Origin: Piezodorus guildinii
Lineage: Eukaryota; Arthropoda; Insecta; Hemiptera; Pentatomidae
Direction: 5' to 3'
DNA: 64,000 nt
NCBI GenBank assembly: GCA_023052935.1
Contig: CM041292.1
Location: forward strand, 150,774,939-150,838,938
Under the pieces are notes generated by a model, which was not told the origin of the DNA, did not search any database, and was given only the letters and a program-made list of their open reading frames with translations. Position 1 is the stretch's first letter, and every line of letters begins with the position of its first letter. Positions 34,205-45,236 of the stretch are shown here, one piece after another. Made by a program: the position numbers and the translations under genes.

Positions 34205-34640
34205 TATGATAGAATAGAATAAATAGTTTGAGAAAGTATTGTAATCGTGAAAAATTTCCGATTTTGAGTTTTAAATGTTATATCATATGCAGTTTAAGGT
34301 ACAATGACCAGAGTCTGTGGTAAGTCGAGCCCGATAACAAAAATGTCTTTCGATTTTTAAATTTTATATTTAAGGAAACTGTATGTCTGAAATGTTATAG
34401 GAACTTATTCACAAAAATCTACCAGCAAGAAGAGTCTAGGAAAAATCTATTTTCCACATTTTACGATTTTCTCGAAATGGGATTTAGTCTCACGAAGGTT
34501 TTATTCTGATTGAAACTGAAAATAGTGTGAGTGGACTTAAATGAAAAATGAATTTGTCAAATAAATGAAGGAAAAACAGGCACACTGTGAGCAGAAAATA
34601 TAATTTTTACAGGTTAAATTATATTTTTATGAAAATAGAA
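34205..34640 (-). repeat. Repeat R-A, remainder after T1 insertion
   Basis: This piece continues the minus-strand R-A copy whose end lies at 33270-33285. Landmarks are GAAAGTATTGTAATCGTGAAA, TTTTACGATTTTCTCGAAATGG and AAGGTTTTATTCTGATTGAAA. It fades by about 34640. Confidence 0.7.
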
Positions 34641-35165
34641 ATAATAATATATAATAGATGTTTGTTATGCTTATATTTATATACATATTGTGTTGTAAAG
34701 TAAGTTTGTAGCGTTTTACTGGTGATTTGAATAAAAAATTCAGATTCTTGTAAATATTTTTAATCAATTATATATGACCTATTTATTACCACAATCAACC
34801 AAAATCGCTGAGTGAGAGCTTGAAGTACTCAAGTTAAACAATTTGTTCACCACTGAGGTTCGTCAAAGAATGTCATCTGCTCCAGGAACTATAAGGAAAA
34901 AAATAAAATTAAATGGGGGAGAAAAAAAGTACAAAAAAAAAAAAATTAATATTTAAAGAATAGATAAAGGGAAATTAGCAAGTGCTATTTCATTTTAAAC
35001 GTGTGTGTAAAAAATAAAAATAAAATCTGTTAATATAAATTTATACGGTGCTAATGACCAAAACGTTGAGCATCTATTTCAATACCCTAACCCTATGTGA
35101 CCTATTACATTTTGAGCGTGCGCGTGCCGTGTGTATGTGTCTGTGTTTTTGTGTGTGTGAGTGTG

Positions 35166-35222
<57 letters not shown>

Positions 35223-35556
35223 TTTTATTTAATATCCTCAATAATCCAATTTTATATACATCAAATAATTTAATATATATAAACATAAATAATTTGAGGA
35301 TATTTCTTAGATTAATAACTTAATACACTATTAAGTTCATCTTTTGATGAACTTATCTGCTTTTTGGGTTTTGTTTTATGTTTGAAAAAATTGGGGTTAT
35401 CTACTTCTTCTTGGTTAAGTTTGAATGTCGTGATTTATTCAAATGGACTGCTATGAAAAACAAATGAGGTTAGCCACCTTACGGTCTTTTCCTACTGAGG
35501 TGATAAAGTGACAATTGCCGCAAAAAAAAGGTATAGATTCATATATATTGGTACTT
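34641..35556. other. Unassigned; GT/TA microsatellite 35130-35217
   Basis: AT-rich sequence. A GT-rich stretch grades into a TA repeat at 35167-35217. Open frames across it are low complexity. Confidence 0.5.
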
Positions 35557-35567
35557 ATATACACCTT

Positions 35568-36406
35568 CCTATGCTGATGACACCTGCGTGTTATCAGTTC
35601 ATAAAGATCCATTTGTTGCTTCAAATACCCTTCAAGCCCACATCAAAGACCTAGAAGTATGGTGTCAGAACTGGAGAATAAAAATAAATTCCAACAAATC
35701 CCATCAAATAACCTTTACCCTTCGCCGTAAACCTTTGACTTCCTGCCCTAAAGTATCCTTTAATAACACTCAACTAGTTCCTGTTGAACAGATCCGATAC
35801 CTAAGACTTCTTCCTGACAAACGCCTAACTTGGAATCCACATACACGACTAAAACGACAAGAAACTGCTCGCCGCTTTAGGCTACTTCAACACTTACGAG
35901 ACAAACGATCAAACCTTCCTCTTAACTACAAAAGGCTCATCTACATGACTATTATAAGACCAATCTGGACTTACGGAGTAGAGCTTTGGGGCTCTACTAA
36001 ACCATCAAATTCTTCCCGCATCCAATCCTTACAATCCAAAATCCTTCGTAAAATCCTCAATGCTCCTTACTTTGTCACGAATAAACTTATCCATAAAGAC
36101 CTTAATGTTCCCTATGTTACTGATTTGGCCCGGACCAGGTATCAATCCTTTCATGACAAACTCCATTCGCACTCTAACCCACTAGTTTCAGTCCTTTCTT
36201 CCTCTTCAATTCCGGATAATCCTCCGAGGCGCCTGAAAAGGAAATGGCCCCGGGACCTTCTAGTTTAAAATATTTTCAGAGTGCTGCCACTGGGTAGTGT
36301 CTCTACATGTTTTTCATGACAGTTTTGTATATTACCATCACATTTACTAGATGTATTTTTATTTAATACAGTTGTAAATATCAATAAATATGTTTAAAAA
36401 AAAAAA
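35568..36406 (+). mobile_element. 5'-truncated Jockey-type LINE with TSD (839 bp)
   Basis: An 11-bp TSD, ATATACACCTT, lies at 35557-35567 and 36407-36417. The insert starts within the RT catalytic box and ends in AATACAGTTGTAAATATCAA, then TAAATATGTTT and an A tail. Its coding part is fully open. Related 3' UTRs lie at 13555-13705 and near 58200. Confidence 0.92.
35570..36268 (+). pseudogene. Jockey-clade RT, C-terminal 232 codons
   Basis: The frame begins at YADDTCVLSVHKD, the catalytic aspartates, so only the second half of the palm and the thumb remain. Following motifs are WCQNWRIKINSNKSHQITFT, IRYLRLLPDKRLTWNPHTRL, RPIWTYGVELWGSTKP and NAPYFV. It ends with NPPRRLKRKWPRDLLV and a stop. 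It is close in sequence to the 7446-8186 copy. The Gly of YLG has become Arg (YLRLL). With no endonuclease or fingers it is a dead-on-arrival copy. Confidence 0.9.
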
Positions 36407-36450
36407 ATATACACCTTTATCTCTTACATTTAATGGATAATAGTCAGTGT

Positions 36451-36453
36451 GTA

Positions 36454-36509
<56 letters not shown>
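36451..36509. repeat. TA microsatellite
   Basis: About 58 bp of nearly pure TA repeat close to the LINE 3' end. Confidence 0.95.
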
Positions 36510-36514
<5 letters not shown>

Positions 36515-36639
36515 TGTTTTTTTGTCTGGGTAAGAATTATTTGGTATATATACCGTAAAAGCACATTTCATATGGAAATATTGATTGTTCATGAAACAAA
36601 TTTGACTGTTGGAGAAAGTAGAAGGATAATATAAGTACA

Positions 36640-37200
36640 TAAATGATACTTGTACTGAAATTGTCAATCCTTGAATTATGAACGACACTGATACTAATTT
36701 ATCTTATACTGTCTCTGTCTAATGACCGAGTCCTGCGAAAAGATCCATGTGCATGTGGTAAGGCTAGCTCAAAAATGAAATTTCGTATAAAAATAAAAAT
36801 CTGATTTAAGAAAATGTATACGTTACAAATTCACCAAAATGTACGAACTCGAAGAGTCACATTCTTCATATTTTCACGATTTACTCAAAAACTACAAAAT
36901 AACTGTAATCAAACACACTATACTGATGTAAAATTAAATTCTGTTCAATTTCGTGGATGTTTGATTCAGGTTGACATATTGTGACAAGACAATTTTCCGA
37001 AATATCTAACTTTTACCGAAGTAAATTTAATTTTTTGATTAGATATAATTAACCATTGTTCGTTAGGGAAATAATCTGGGCTTAAATGGCCTATCATAGA
37101 CATTTCTTTCTCTGAAGTAATTCTAATTGGTTGATTAGAAATAATTAACCATTTATTAATCGTAGAGCTAATGAAAAATAATATAATAGATTATTTAATC
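36640..37200 (-). repeat. Repeat R-A, decayed minus-strand copy
   Basis: The copy has GACCGAGTCCTGCGAAAAGA, ATGAAATTTCGTATAAAAAT, ATTTTCACGATTTACTCAAAA and GGGCTTAAATGGCC in reverse R-A order. It is heavily diverged. Confidence 0.5.
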
Positions 37201-37244
37201 TGAAACACATGTTTCAATTGAAACTGTATTTAATTTTTATTATT

Positions 37245-37487
37245 TATTTGTTTATTATTACGTCACTTTATGTACTATGGCTAATCGACATTACGTGGAG
37301 CTAAATTTGCCTACAGTTTTATTAGATAGGATCTTTAACGAGTACCTGAATCGCAAGGTGGAACCTTTAACTCCCCTCGAGGAGGTAACTAAGGATTTTT
37401 TACTCCATTAAAAAATCTAGACCACCTGCGGTTTTGAACCCGTGACCTTTACATAGAGCTGTTACGCTAGCCACATACAGTGATCCT
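37245..37487 (-). mobile_element. SINE S1, copy 2 (many small deletions)
   Basis: This is the same order as the copy at 20.6 kb (TTACGTCACTTTATG, GGATCTTTAACGAGTACCTG, AAGGATTTTTTACTCCATTA, TTTTGAACCCGTGACC, GTTACGCTAGCC). Single bases have been lost repeatedly at runs of identical bases, for example GGGATC to GGATC and TCCTAG to TCTAG. No clear TSD. Confidence 0.8.
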
Positions 37488-37499
37488 TTTTCAACTTTA

Positions 37500-38300
37500 T
37501 TTAATCCATACATTAAAAAAAAAAAAAAAGAGAATTTTATTTAAAAGTTTTTACATTGATTTAAATCAAATTTAATGCAAAAGAAAGTGTGTTGGGTTCA
37601 CCAGACTCATTTACATATAAGAACGGACCCAAATTTGTTGACATTTATTTATTGGAATCTCCCTTTTTCCAAAGAACTCAAATAAATTTTCGGTCCCGCT
37701 GAACGTGGTCACAGCTATTCAGATGAGAGGCAACAGACCCTGTCAATGGCTGATTGAGTCCAAATCGGCTTGGGAAGTCATGAATGTCCTTTGAGCCAGG
37801 TCCAGCCCTGACATAATGAATGACACACTAGTTGAAGCTATTTCCCCAGTGACAGTCCCCTGACAGAGCAGCTCCAAACAATAACCTAATAGCTCTCTAT
37901 CGATTTCTTATCTGGAGGGTCCTTTCCCCTCCCTCCACGGGTATCTTCGCCTCCAACTGTTGACTCTCCTCTTGAGAAGTCCCCTTTAATGGTCATTGGA
38001 TGAGAAATGATTTATCTTTATCTCAATAGGGATTGCCTTTTCTTCAATGGGAGGCCTAACTTCTGAATATTTAAATCGTTAATTTTCATTTCTAAGGTAA
38101 GGTATGAAAGAAGGGAGGATTGGGTCTTTTAGTCAACTTCTTATTGAACTCGTCAATCTCTTTCGTTTATTCATAGAGTGAATTGCTACTCGTAATTTTT
38201 TTTTAAAAAGTAATCAGAATAAGCATTATATTCATGATTCTCTGAAATAATGAGGTCTGAATTATAATTTGTATATAAAGTATGTTACAAATAAATAGTG
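37500..38300. other. Unassigned; GC-richer block 37650-38060
   Basis: The 37650-38060 block is unique in the window and of balanced composition (CTGAACGTGGTCACAGC, TGGAGGGTCCTTTCCCCTCC). It has no convincing open frame. It may be a conserved non-coding segment or an exon not recognised by me. Confidence 0.35.
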
Positions 38301-38399
38301 TCAATTCCCTAAATTTTAACGACGATTAAATTAGATCATTTATAATTAACAAATATGACATATGAAATGGAAAATCTACCGTTTAATATCTATTTAATT

Positions 38400-38765
38400 T
38401 GTATCAAAAAGTGAAGTGAAATGAGTCTGTTTTATTTGTTTTCATTTTATTTATTTGTTTTCTCTTTAATGTATAATATTAGTTTACCTAATTTTGTATT
38501 AGGTTAAAAAAATTGAAAGATTTATATTTTACTAACAGATTGCTTTAAATTACTCAATTGTTTAATTTTGTCTTGTTTCTTTGTTTGTTTTGTTTATAAT
38601 TTCAAAAAGTATTTTTTATTTATTTTTATTCATGATGTCTGTAAACAGTAGTCAGTTGTTTTTATTTTGTGATATTGTTAATATTGTCAATATATGAATC
38701 GTAATGACCTACTCTTTTTATGGGGATTACCTACAAAACAAATAAATATTATTATAAATTATACT
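38400..38765 (+). repeat. Possible LINE 3' UTR
   Basis: A T-rich stretch ends in GGGGATTACCTACAAAACAA followed by ATAAATATTATTATA. The terminal ATT-type tail resembles a LINE end, but there is no coding portion attached upstream. Confidence 0.3.
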
Positions 38766-38771
38766 ATGATT

Positions 38772-38945
38772 AAGAATAACTAGCAGGGAGAATGCTAAGC
38801 CCATTGATATTCATAAATTATATTGACGAAATACATAAAATTTGCAAAAGGAAAAGGGCCAGAAGTATAGTAGAATTATGGAATATGAGAGACGTTCATG
38901 TCCAAGCTCTGCTATACACGGATGACATGACTCGCAGCAGAATCT
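38772..38945 (+). pseudogene. RTE-like RT fragment
   Basis: Translation gives RMLSPLIFINYIDEIHKI, then WNMRDVHVQALLYTDDM. This is the segment from the LSP-LF motif to the (Y/F)ADD box of RTE-like RT, with Ala of YADD replaced by Thr. Only about 58 codons remain, ending before a poly-T run at 38960. Confidence 0.7.
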
Positions 38946-38959
38946 AGCAATTTTAGGTT

Positions 38960-39290
38960 TTTTTTTTTTTTTTTCTATCCCCTTATTTATTTTGAGGTGA
39001 AACATCTCCTTAAGGATACTTGGTGGTTCTCCCTTTTTTGCATATATGCGATTTTAAGAAGTTATCTCTCTTCCTCATGAATTTTAAAGGTTTACATTTT
39101 ATGTAATTTATCCGGTGATATGGCTCACCTTTTAGTTTGAATTGTACTTAAAACTAAAATTCTAATTGTCGAACCATTTTTTACGTCATTGAGTGTCTCC
39201 AGGAGGTTTTATCTGGACAAAATAAGAGATTCGTGAGGAGGTTTACTTTTAAAAAATCTTTGTTATCCTCAGTTATGAAATTATGGATTA
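38960..39290. other. Poly-T run and unassigned AT-rich sequence
   Basis: A T run of about 16 bp lies at 38960-38975. The remaining bases show no recognised element. Confidence 0.4.
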
Positions 39291-39384
39291 TAGATGTCTC
39301 TGACAACTTTGATTAAACCCTCGCTATACCGATGAAAAATTTAATGTAGGTTTTATTCTGATTGAAGTAATCAGACAGGGCTTA
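39291..39384 (-). repeat. Repeat R-A, left part of copy split by RTE
   Basis: The minus-strand R-A segment reads TTTGATTAAACCCTCGCTAT, GTAGGTTTTATTCTGATTG and CAGACAGGGCTTA. The copy resumes at 42356 after the RTE insertion with GGCTTAAATGCGGATATTTT. Confidence 0.8.
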
Positions 39385-39618
39385 CTTTACTTTATAGGCG
39401 TTCCATCAAGGGTACCTCACCCAGTCAGCGCAGAGCTCCAAGCGCTTCGGTCCAACCAATCATCTTTCTTGTAGGCCTCGGCCAGCCATTTCTTCTTGGA
39501 ATCCTTCAATCCACATGCTCCTGGCTCGTCCACGCCCTCTCCTTCCTGGCGGAACCCAATCCAGGATTCTATTGGGCCAACATTCCTCTTGGCATTCTTT
39601 TAACATGCCCATACCATC

Positions 39619-41013
39619 TTAGGCACGTGCCCCGATCCTTTCATTCACTGGTGTATCCACACCCATCCTCTGGCGAACAACTTCATTCCTAACTTTGTCT
39701 AGCATGGTGACCCGTATACACCTACTCCAGAAATCCATCTCTACCTCCTGTACCCTCGAATACAAACGGGAGTTCATTGTCCAAGTTTCTGAAACGCATG
39801 TGAGGATAGATTCCACTATGGCTGAGAAAATGCGGCGCTTGTTCTCTGTAGATATCTTCGTATTCCAAAGGACTGGATGTAACATTCGGGTAGCCTTACG
39901 GGCCTGTTCCACCTTCTTTCTCACATCATGCTCAGACGATCCTGCAGCATCCAAATAAGATCCAAGATATTTGAAAACGTTCACCTTTTTACAAGCTTCA
40001 CTGTCTACCAAAAGCACACCAGTGTCATTATCGCCAATGGCCATGTACTCGGTCTTCTCGAAGTTAATTTTTAAGCCCGCCGCTTCATTGCAGGACTTCA
40101 GCGTAAATATCATCATTTCGAGATACACCTTCCGCCTCGCAAACACGACCTGGTCATTCACAAAAAACAAAGATAGCAGCTACTCGTCATCAATGAACGG
40201 CCCAACATCACCCACAATACTCGTACCATGGCTTTACCGATTCATGCAGGTATATCTTAAAAAGTGTAGGTGACATACTACACCCCTGCTGTAATCCTTT
40301 TGTACGATGAAAAGGGTTAGAGAGATGGTTCCCACATCTTATCTGATACATGTCATTGCTGTACAAATGCCTCACAGCCTTTATCAATGACCCACTAATT
40401 CGTGCTTCTCCAAATGCCAACCACAGTATCTGCCTGGGTACATTATCGTACGCCTGTTCCAGGTCGATAAACGCCATATGGAGTTGCTGTTTTCTTTCTT
40501 GGGACTTCTCAATAAGCTGGCGAAGAACAAAGATGTCCGTACATGACCGACCCACTGTAAAACCTGCTTGCTCCTGAGGGGTAAAGTATGCCTCCTCTAA
40601 CTTGTCCCGGAGCATTCTACCCATAATCCTGGTCACGGAGCTTTGTACGCATATTCCTCGGTAGTTCCTACACACTTTTCTGTCTCCCTTGTTGGATATT
40701 GATGAGATGTAACCAGCCCTAAGATCATACGGAATATCATTACCTTGAGAACAAGATTAATCACATCTGTCAGAAGTATGACTAATTTCGCACTTCCCGC
40801 TTTCAGGAGCTCCATAGCAATTCTGCCTGATTCCGGAGATGTTCCAGTCTTCGCCTTTGATAGGGCCCGTCGAACATCAGCCTCCACCACCTGGACCGGT
40901 GAGTTATCTGTTTCAGACTCAGTGTCATTTTTCCTATTTAAAAACTGCGGTCTATCTTCAGTCAGGAGGGTTTTCCCAATCCTTTTCCTTAATAGGCGAA
41001 AGTATATTTCCAT
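39619..41013 (-). pseudogene. RTE LINE reverse transcriptase (three frames)
   Basis: RT motifs appear in order. Fingers: GTSPESGRIAMELLKAG (40633-41013 frame). Then, in the 40208-40675 frame, NYRGICVQSSVTRIMGRML, AFIDLEQAYDNVPR (first catalytic Asp of FIDLE) and GLQQGCSMSPTLF. In the 39619-40170 frame come FVNDQVVFARR (catalytic box FADD mutated to FVND), GLKINFEKTEYMAI, VFKYLGSYLDAAG and CVSETWTM. The Ala-to-Val and first-Asp-to-Asn changes would abolish the metal site even if the frame were intact. Confidence 0.85.
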
Positions 41014-41491
41014 TCCTTGATGCCCGCAACGTTTTCAACACGCTCCAGGACTCCACGATTCGATTGAGCCCTAACGTACTGTTGATCCGTTGGCAACACC
41101 TTTCCCATGAAGCGTTCTTGACTTCGATTAACTGTTCTTTTACGTTCCGGCTTAGTGTTCTATATGTCACCCAGTCCTCTCTCATGGTGGAGGAAAGATA
41201 TTTTCCATACGCTATCTTCTTTTCTCTTACCAGCTGGGCTACTTCCTGTGACCACCAATCCGGCAGACGTCGCTCATTTTCCTCTCCAAGAGCCTCTCTC
41301 GCCGCAAAATGAACACATTCCTTCAAAAGCCCGTATTTCTCTTTCGCTGTTAGCCCATAAGATACGTCTATATTTTCATCCAATCTCCATTTGTACAGAT
41401 TCCTAATACTTGTTTCACCCAGAAGCTGTATGTTGTACTTTGGAGTGTCCAGAACACATGTATCACGTTTCTCCTGGCTATTTTTTGGCAT
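40958..41491 (-). pseudogene. RTE LINE linker region
   Basis: This 177-residue frame between endonuclease and RT contains RRLPDWWSQEVAQLVREKK and YRTLSRNVKEQLIEVKNASW. The W-W-x-E-V and K-x-x-x-K pattern is typical of the spacer between endonuclease and fingers in this LINE group. No catalytic role is assigned. Confidence 0.7.
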
Positions 41492-42115
41492 CCTTCAAGG
41501 GAAGAGAATTTTGGCTGTCAACATATAGTGGTCACTACCCGGCTTGCTCCACGTGTTTTGATGGATCTGCTTATGTCTAAAAAATTTGTTCTGAATTTTA
41601 AGATCGAATGCCTCACAGATATCTATGAGTCACCGACAATTATCAGTCACCACCCTCTCACCAAAACGTCCAACCACCCGACTGCCGATTTCCTGTCCTA
41701 CCCTCGCATTAAAATCTCCAGCAAGAATGATCTCTGCGTTAGGCCGCAATTTTTCCAAAACGTCTCTCAGGCTCACCTCAAAAGAATCTTTTATCACCTA
41801 CGGTTCATGGTTTCCTGGTGCATACACTACTATAACCACTACACCTCTCCCTCACTCAGCCTCTCGGAAAACTCCTCGCAATGCATGATTCTATTTTTTA
41901 GCTTCTTCTTCACCACCACTGAGACACCTGCTTTTGCTCCTTCTTCCTTTGGCACACCACTCCACAAATGAACATACTCTCCCATCCAGTCCTGCCTTTT
42001 TCCTTTTAGCTTGGTCTCTGTAAGAACGATCACGTCTAACTGGGATCTAGTCATCTCTCTTTGTACTTCTTGTTTCTTATTTAATAAACTTTGTACATTC
42101 CACATTCCAAAATGA
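41480..42115 (-). pseudogene. RTE LINE endonuclease domain (broken)
   Basis: The frame starts MWNVQSLLNKKQEVQREMTR and continues LDVIVLTETKLKGKRQDWMG and then AGVSVVVKKKLKNR. The W-N-V, L-T-E-T-K and G-V-x-V-V blocks are the conserved N-terminal motifs of apurinic-like endonucleases in LINEs, the Glu of TETK being a metal ligand. The remainder (41500-41840) is out of frame and damaged. Confidence 0.8.
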
Positions 42116-42355
42116 AGGGTCCGTGTCCGTTTCCAATATCTTTTTCCATATAATCCATCCGAATCCGAGGCTCTGTTTTTAGCAAAGCAAATTTTACACC
42201 GTTGAGCAGCTAACTCAAACGATAAACCCCTACCTGAAGGAACGGGGTTTTCTTCCAGGATTTTCCTCTCCTTAGACAGACTGCCCGGGTTTCCTTTGGA
42301 GTTTTCCTCCGACCCGCCTGGTACATAGAGCTATAGGTTCCATTTGAGAGGGCAA

Positions 42356-42660
42356 GGCTTAAATGCGGATATTTTACATTTTTATCAATTAAAAAAATAA
42401 CCATATCATCTTATTAGGTTGGATACAACAACGGGTTAATATATAGTTTGAACTCAAACTCGAAATGAATCGAAATTTATCATAAAATAACAGTAGCAAT
42501 GTGGTTAAAGCCGTTTTTCAAAGGTTTTTAAATACTTAGAAATTACAATTATATGTCTCATATTTACGTTATCATAAGCCTATAGTCTTCGCTCTTCCCC
42601 GAATTGAAGAAACATCGTTGTATTTAATAAAAAAATTATGTTACACATTTTTATTAACCA
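42356..42660 (-). repeat. R-A remainder and repeat R-D
   Basis: R-A continues to about 42430 (CATATCATCTTATTAGG). From 42480 a different block, R-D (AGCCGTTTTTCAAAGGTTTT, TATATGTCTCATATTTA, GAATTGAAGAAA), recurs at 47035-47174. Confidence 0.6.
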
Positions 42661-42915
42661 TTACAATAGTGACTGTACATTAGATGTCAGAATTTTTAAA
42701 ATAGCCTGAGGCTTACACTGTATGAATGCCAAGATGATAGTGACGGATGTAGCATAGCAAATAACTTGGAACTCTTTCAAGATCATGGCTGATTGTCCGC
42801 GCAGAGAGGAATACAGAATTAGTTCGCAGGATACCACTGCGAGCAAAGAATTCAGGCTAATCTCAAGCAAACTATTTATATATTTTATAGTTTTATATTA
42901 TAAAAAAGTATGAAA
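42661..42915. other. Unassigned region
   Basis: A minus-strand frame of 69 codons has no family resemblance. Nothing else was recognised. Confidence 0.3.
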
Positions 42916-42920
42916 ATTCT

Positions 42921-43196
42921 TTATTTTTCTTCTTTATTCAACACTTCCAATTCTTTATTTTTATTAATAAGAAACCCAGTTCCACATTGTCCTTTCACTT
43001 TGCCATCATAATAAAGTGTTGTGCCATCTTGATACTCAAAACAGCCTGTACCATATCTCCTCGTTTCTGACAGGCCAATGAGAGTCCAGTTTTTAACTTT
43101 CAGTTCAGTTTTTAGCTCAATTAGTTGAGAATCTGACATCAGTGCTCTACAATTATGGGTGATTATATCCCACGTTTTTGTATTTGGTGCTTTCAT
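42921..43196 (-). pseudogene. LINE endonuclease fragment (RTE-like)
   Basis: The open frame of 91 codons reads KTWDIITHNCRALMSDSQLI, ELKVKNWTLIGLSETRRYGT and then GQCGTGFLINKNKEL. It contains the I-G-L-S-E-T-R metal-binding motif and the G-x-G-F-L-x-N-K block of AP-like LINE endonucleases. It belongs to a different subfamily from the element at 42.1 kb. No RT follows on the same strand, so it is an orphan 5' fragment. Confidence 0.78.
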
Positions 43197-43199
43197 TAT

Positions 43200-43935
43200 T
43201 TATTTATTTTTTATTTATTTACCTATTCGAATTTCCAAGGTCATATCCTGTGTTGATAACTTTATTGCTCCTTGACTGCTAAACCGTCAGTAATCCTATC
43301 TCAATGGATTTTCATATTTTTTGGTTACATTTATATTCTCCTGGTTTACTTTTCTAAACTCGTTGTTATCCTTTTTATGACAACGGTCCAAACGGTGCGC
43401 TATTGCTTGGACACTAGCTATACATATCTAGTAGTCGTTTCGAGCGTTATTTACAAACAAAATATGTTTTTATTCTGTAATATAAATTCATATGAAGACA
43501 TTGTACATAAATTTATTCCAGTGTCATTAGCTGACAGTAATGACAAAACTTTAACAATGGCATCTAAATTCACTGATAGATGCAAATTAAATTTCGAAGC
43601 CGCATAACAATTTTCATTTATAATAACAAAAAACTTTAAAATAACAAAAAAATAAGCTGAACCAATTTTGATATGTTAACTAATTTATGTTTCTCATTTC
43701 CAACGTGATTAAATATAATAATGAATAGACGCTATTAAGTGAACATATTTGATATTTTCTTGCTTACATTTTTTTAAAGAAAAATTCAACTTTCCAAACT
43801 CTGAATCGGTAAAACAATGCTTTTTAAAACATATATGACAACAAATTAAGCAGGGCGCGTACCAGTTTTTCAGTTTGAGTAGTCCTAACAACAAACTTAT
43901 ACATAGGAAAAGGCTATTTATTTTCTTTTTAAACT
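43200..43935. repeat. Unassigned region containing R-E-like block
   Basis: The block at 43665-43840 (AATATAATAATGAATAGACG, AAGTGAACATATT, GAATCGGTAAAACAATG..TTTTAAAACATATATG) matches R-E at 49490-49640. A 111-codon plus-strand frame at 43272-43607 has no recognised relative. Confidence 0.4.
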
Positions 43936-43947
43936 AACTTAATATAT

Positions 43948-44255
43948 CTTTCTTCTTCTTCTTCTTTCATTGGCGCGACAGGCCGAGTAGACCCTGGGCC
44001 TCGCGGTGTAAACTCCTGCGAGTTTACACTCACGCTTCACGATGCTATTTTTAGTGTAGGGTCATCACTCTCTACGACTAATTTTGTGAGTGGCCACCCT
44101 TTGGCTGACGGGTCTCACATACCCGGGGGAGAGGCTGTGAGTGAATCCCCATTTTTTTTACATCCTTATAAAAGCCCCGCCGGGACTGGGATTCGAACTC
44201 AGAACCTGTAGCATGAGAGACTAGCGCGCTAGCCACTCAGCCACGGGCTCTCCTT
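43948..44255 (-). mobile_element. tRNA-headed SINE, family S2
   Basis: An 11-bp TSD, ACTTAATATAT, lies at 43937-43947 and 44256-44266. On the minus strand it begins GGAGAGCCCGTGGCTGAGTG, with box A TGGCTGAGTGG (44233-44243) and box B GAGTTCGAATCCC (44188-44200). A body of about 200 bp follows, ending in a GAA repeat. The head resembles a class II (Leu/Ser-like) tRNA region. The body contains an internal 13-bp palindromic pair, GTGTAAACTC..GAGTTTACAC. It is a SINE, not a tRNA gene. Confidence 0.92.
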
Positions 44256-44266
44256 ACTTAATATAT

Positions 44267-45236
44267 ACTAAACTTAACTAGATATACTAAACGTGCCTTA
44301 AGCACGGCCTTAATTTTCTCCAAGGAAATGCTCTCAAAATTGGAAGATATCTGAAATGGAATATTAGAACAAGTTACAAAAATTCAATAATTAGTCCTAC
44401 GGATACGTTTAAATGTTAAACTAGATTCTTCAAATAGAAAAATAATAAAGTGAGACATAATATAATATTCTTTCTTGACTAGTTTAAATTAAAACAATCT
44501 TCAATACCTGAATTAACTAGACTACTGGATTTGTGAAACATGTAATGAAGTAATTATTAAAACTATTTACTTGGTAAATAATAAAGAACTGAACAAATAT
44601 TTTATCACGATTGCAATTATTTTCATCGTGCATTCAATTTATTAATTGAAATGACAACGGGTAAACATGAAACAGATAAGCCTCTGGTTGTCAGTTCAAA
44701 AGTACGTGTTGCCGGGACATTCATATTAAATTAAATACAAATGTCAAATTAATTATCCAATGGTGCTAATGTGAGTTGATTGAAAAACATAATAAATCAA
44801 TTTAAAATTTCAGCTTTGTTTACAAAAGTTTGAAGAGAAAAGAGGAAACGTAAATTTTCCAATAATTGAAACCGTAACGTAAACATTTACAAAGAATGAC
44901 CGAATGTCAATTTGTACAATTAATTAGGCATTTTTTAAAAATATCTCTTGGTTAGACTGTTTAATTTTTTTTTCAAGGTACATTGCATGATGAACGGGTT
45001 TATTTTATAATTAATGACCAAAGTAGATTTTTAATACCATATCCATTTCCATTGAAATTTATTAACACTGAAAAAAAAAAAAACTTGTACGCCAACAATC
45101 CATGGAGTGTCACGGGTTCATTACTTACAGAAAGTCGTGCTGTTTAACGACCAATGACCATGGAAGAAAAACAGTTTTCAGTTAATATACATTTAAATAA
45201 CCCTTTCATTTATCGGCTGGTATGAATTTTTTTATT
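44267..45236. other. Unassigned AT-rich region
   Basis: No recognisable element. A run of A lies near 45073-45084. Confidence 0.4.

Larger units (their letters stand above)
39385..42355 (-). mobile_element. RTE-type LINE, near full length but broken (~2.97 kb)
   Basis: The insertion lies between two copies of GGCTTA (39379-39384 and 42356-42361) inside an R-A repeat. From 5' to 3' on the minus strand it has a ~240-bp leader, an AP-type endonuclease, a linker, RT, and a C-terminal WxxPxGRRGRGR region near 39520-39560, then a short 3' UTR. Length and domain order fit RTE/endonuclease-RT LINEs of about 3 kb. Frameshifts and stops split the ORF into at least five pieces, so it is inactive. Confidence 0.85.

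Noticed and set aside
35048..35323. Frames with Ile-Tyr runs (also 36449-36634, 55112-55323, 61070-61282)
   Set aside because: TA microsatellite translation.
39695..41971. Plus-strand frames of 75-157 codons
   Set aside because: Antisense shadows of the minus-strand RTE LINE coding pieces.
43272..43607. Plus-strand frame of 111 codons with hydrophobic start
   Set aside because: Hydrophobicity follows AT-rich composition; no motif or conserved pattern recognised, so not called a gene.
44170..44255. Leu/Ser-type tRNA gene on the minus strand
   Set aside because: Part of SINE S2 with an 11-bp TSD and GAA tail.
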